A stretch of 64,000 nucleotides of DNA from Acidobacteriota bacterium. Its GTDB lineage: Bacteria; Acidobacteriota; Holophagae; Holophagales; Holophagaceae. Numbering within the stretch: position 1 is the first letter of the stretch; every line of letters begins with the position of its first letter. A program made the translations under genes and the position numbers. The stretch covers positions 151,277 to 215,276 of the forward strand of contig SXYX01000014.1 in the NCBI GenBank assembly GCA_005788175.1, in the 5' to 3' direction. The notes below the pieces were generated by a model. That model was given only the letters and a program-made list of their open reading frames with translations. It was not told the DNA's origin and searched no databases. Shown one piece after another: positions 62,300 to 64,000 of this stretch.

Positions 62300-64000
62300 A
62301 TGCTACGTAAATTCAGAAATGCTGTCAAATCTAACCGAACTCCTGTGGCCACTATTATGATTGTGCTAACCCTGGGGCTGCTTGCTTATTTGGTCCCCTC
62401 GGGTAATGCCGGCGTCACTCCAGAGACAGTTTTTGGACGTGTCTATGGTCGAGAAGTGAAGCAAGCGGATATTAACCAAGCTTTGACGGATTTAATGCAG
62501 CGGTTTGGTGGAAATGAGGATCAACAAGCTCAGTTACTACCTCTATTAAAACCCCAGGCGATCCAAACAGTGATACAAGACAAGGCCATAGAAGAACTGT
62601 GCGAGCGTGAAGGGGTCAAAGTCAGCGATCTTGAAATCAAAAACACCCTTGAATTAATTTTAAAATCACAGGCTAAACAGCAACCTGAATTGCTTGGTCT
62701 TTTTGATACTACAGGTCGTTTACGCAGTATGGATGATCTCGTAAAAACCTATCAAGAACCTGTTAGGAATTTTATTAATACAGTGGAGCGTGTTGCTCGT
62801 AAAGAAGCCGTGCGCCAAAAGCTTTTCCAAATCTACGCCCTCAAGGCACCCGTATCGCCTGAACGTCTTGCCCTAGAGCATCGTTTAAAAAGCGAAAAGA
62901 TATCCCTACAGTCCATCGCGGTGACACCCTCCATTCAAGATATTGGAGATCCCGGAGATGGGCCCCTGGGTATTTATCTCAAAGCGGAAGGCTCCTTCTT
63001 TAAACAGGGCTTACGTCGCACAATCCAAGTCGTCGTCGTTACAAGAGACATGGTTGGTGACTTAAAGATCGATGAGGCCGCTCTTAAAAGTGCCTATGAA
63101 AGCCAAAAGGCTTCTTTTGTAAAGTCTCCTGAAATAAAAGGCCGTCATATTCTTTTTGACGCTATCACTCCAGAGCAATTAGTTGAGGCCAATAAGAAAG
63201 CTATGGAAGTACGCGCACAACTTATCAAAGGTGAAAGCTTCGAGGCGTTAGCCACAAAGTTTAATAGCCCCCAAGCAGCGGGGCCCGGCGGTGATCTCGG
63301 CTGGTTTGATCGTTCTCGTATGGTGAAAGAATTTGCTGATGCTGCGTTTAATCTCAAGGTGGGAGAAATCAGTCAGCCTGTTAAAACTCAATATGGTATC
63401 CATCTCATACGTATTGATAATCAACGAGCCGAACGGGTAACCCCTTTTGATGAAGTCAAAAATCGATTGCAAAACGATTTAACTGAAGAACGCTACGCTC
63501 AGAAAGCCAAAGAGAGATTGGAGCTTTTACGTAAGAAAGCGAATCAGGGAGATCTTGAAGCAACAGCTAAATCTCTGGGGCTTAAGGCTGTGCGTAGCCA
63601 ACCTTTTGAAGCAATGGACAGCCCGAGTATCGAAGGTGTTTTCAATGTAGGTGATTTAGGGACGCGCGTTTTTTCTAAAAAGGTGGGTGAAGTATCTACC
63701 CCTGAATTAATCGGTTCTTCTTATATGGTTTATCGTATTGAAAAAGAATTTGAACCCAGTGTTCCCCCTTTGAGTGAAATCCGCGCAAAGGTTCTTTTGG
63801 CGTGGCGCCAGGAGCAAGCTGCAAAAGCAACTCAGATTCAAATGCAAACCCTGCTGCAGTCAGGAAATTTCAAGGCCCTCAGGGTCCTTGGCTCCATCAC
63901 TGAAACTAAAGCGGTTACGATCGTATCGAAGCAAGAATGGGTTTCGCAGCCTTTGATTCGCCAAGCCCTTCTTCAAATGCCCCTCAACAAGCCCACGCCT
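62300..64000 (+). CDS. PpiD/SurA-like peptidyl-prolyl isomerase (cut by window edge)
   Basis: Absent from the ORF track because the frame is still open at the window end (567 codons seen). Starts MLRKFRNAVKSNRTP, then one membrane helix ('VATIMIVLTLGLLAYLV'). An N-terminal chaperone-like helical region follows ('FGRVYGREVKQADINQALTD'), then a parvulin domain at about 275-370 ('GRHILFDA', 'GPGGDLGWFDRSRMVKEF', 'QYGIHLIRID'), then further helices. The single anchor and domain order fit PpiD, which assists proteins leaving the Sec channel. GAGGAC precedes the ATG. Divergent from def. Confidence 0.92.
   Translation, partial: MLRKFRNAVKSNRTPVATIMIVLTLGLLAYLVPSGNAGVTPETVFGRVYGREVKQADINQALTDLMQRFGGNEDQQAQLLPLLKPQAIQTVIQDKAIEELCEREGVKVSDLEIKNTLELILKSQAKQQPELLGLFDTTGRLRSMDDLVKTYQEPVRNFINTVERVARKEAVRQKLFQIYALKAPVSPERLALEHRLKSEKISLQSIAVTPSIQDIGDPGDGPLGIYLKAEGSFFKQGLRRTIQVVVVTRDMVGDLKIDEAALKSAYESQKASFVKSPEIKGRHILFDAITPEQLVEANKKAMEVRAQLIKGESFEALATKFNSPQAAGPGGDLGWFDRSRMVKEFADAAFNLKVGEISQPVKTQYGIHLIRIDNQRAERVTPFDEVKNRLQNDLTEERYAQKAKERLELLRKKANQGDLEATAKSLGLKAVRSQPFEAMDSPSIEGVFNVGDLGTRVFSKKVGEVSTPELIGSSYMVYRIEKEFEPSVPPLSEIRAKVLLAWRQEQAAKATQIQMQTLLQSGNFKALRVLGSITETKAVTIVSKQEWVSQPLIRQALLQMPLNKPTP

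Overview
The window reads as a compact chromosomal segment of a Gram-negative, respiring heterotroph. Evidence for an outer membrane: KDO-8-phosphate synthase, GmhA, two TonB-dependent receptors, a periplasmic-type chaperone, RseP and an ArnC-like lipid-carrier glycosyltransferase. Other traits are NADH dehydrogenase subunits (nuoA-F), the MEP isoprenoid route (dxs, ispA, dxr, uppS), thiamin and molybdopterin synthesis genes, and B12 uptake under a cobalamin riboswitch. Base composition looks moderately AT-rich by eye. I cannot fix the phylum; an Acidobacteriota-like lineage is my best guess and is not proven. I see no insertion sequences, prophage, CRISPR array or rRNA. Genes lie nearly end to end, many with 4-nt stop/start overlaps, and several convergent pairs overlap at their 3' ends.

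Layout. 1-4281 (-): argS-pyrG-tkt (tkt cut by the window edge). 4461 (+): rpsT. 4730-7470 (-): small secreted basic protein, mannose-1-P guanylyltransferase, a separate mannose-6-P isomerase cupin, and a deoxyhypusine-synthase-like enzyme. 7644-9920 (+): thiC and a coupled unknown gene. 9917-13040 (-): recA, a 2OG-Fe(II) oxygenase, moaA. 13188-18000 (-): cobalamin riboswitch-btuB-btuF-btuC-btuD. 18059-20190 (-): a DUF-type protein, terminator, MoeB/ThiF, RdgB. 20307 (+): 5'-nucleotidase. 21909-24933 (-): xseB-ispA-dxs. 25083-25840: tRNA-Asn (+) and tRNA-Val followed by efp (-). 25927-29001: aminotransferase, gamma carbonic anhydrase, PseG-like enzyme. 29122-33669 (+): rplM-rpsI, rpsB-tsf, pyrH-glcD. 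33851-38601 (-): nuoABCDEF. 38738-43721 (+): TonB receptor, SPOR-like protein, kynureninase-like enzyme, kdsA. 43722-47658: FolD/MTD1-like enzyme (-), endonuclease III fused to a BtuF-like domain (+), DsbD (-). 47721-52895 (+): QueD-like, FtsK, GmhA, HemW, SmpB. 52892-57521 (-): response regulator, uppS, cdsA, dxr, rseP. 57574 (+): ArnC-like. 58524-62227 (-): def, fmt, APC permease, ribE. 62300-end (+): PpiD/SurA-like isomerase, cut by the window edge.

Most of this is housekeeping. The unusual items are: (i) an in-frame fusion of endonuclease III to a TroA/BtuF-like binding domain; (ii) a FolD homologue that lacks the catalytic Lys and Gln and resembles the eukaryotic monofunctional MTD1 type; (iii) an EF-P with Asn34 instead of the modifiable Lys, while a deoxyhypusine-synthase homologue is encoded nearby; (iv) efp placed 15 nt behind tRNA-Val; (v) a QueD-like protein lacking the catalytic Cys and His; (vi) a shared [L/I]-x-[G/S]-Gln signal-peptide junction in all six recognisable exported proteins; and (vii) six genes with a TAnnnT box exactly 6 nt before their ATG, which suggests leaderless transcripts.
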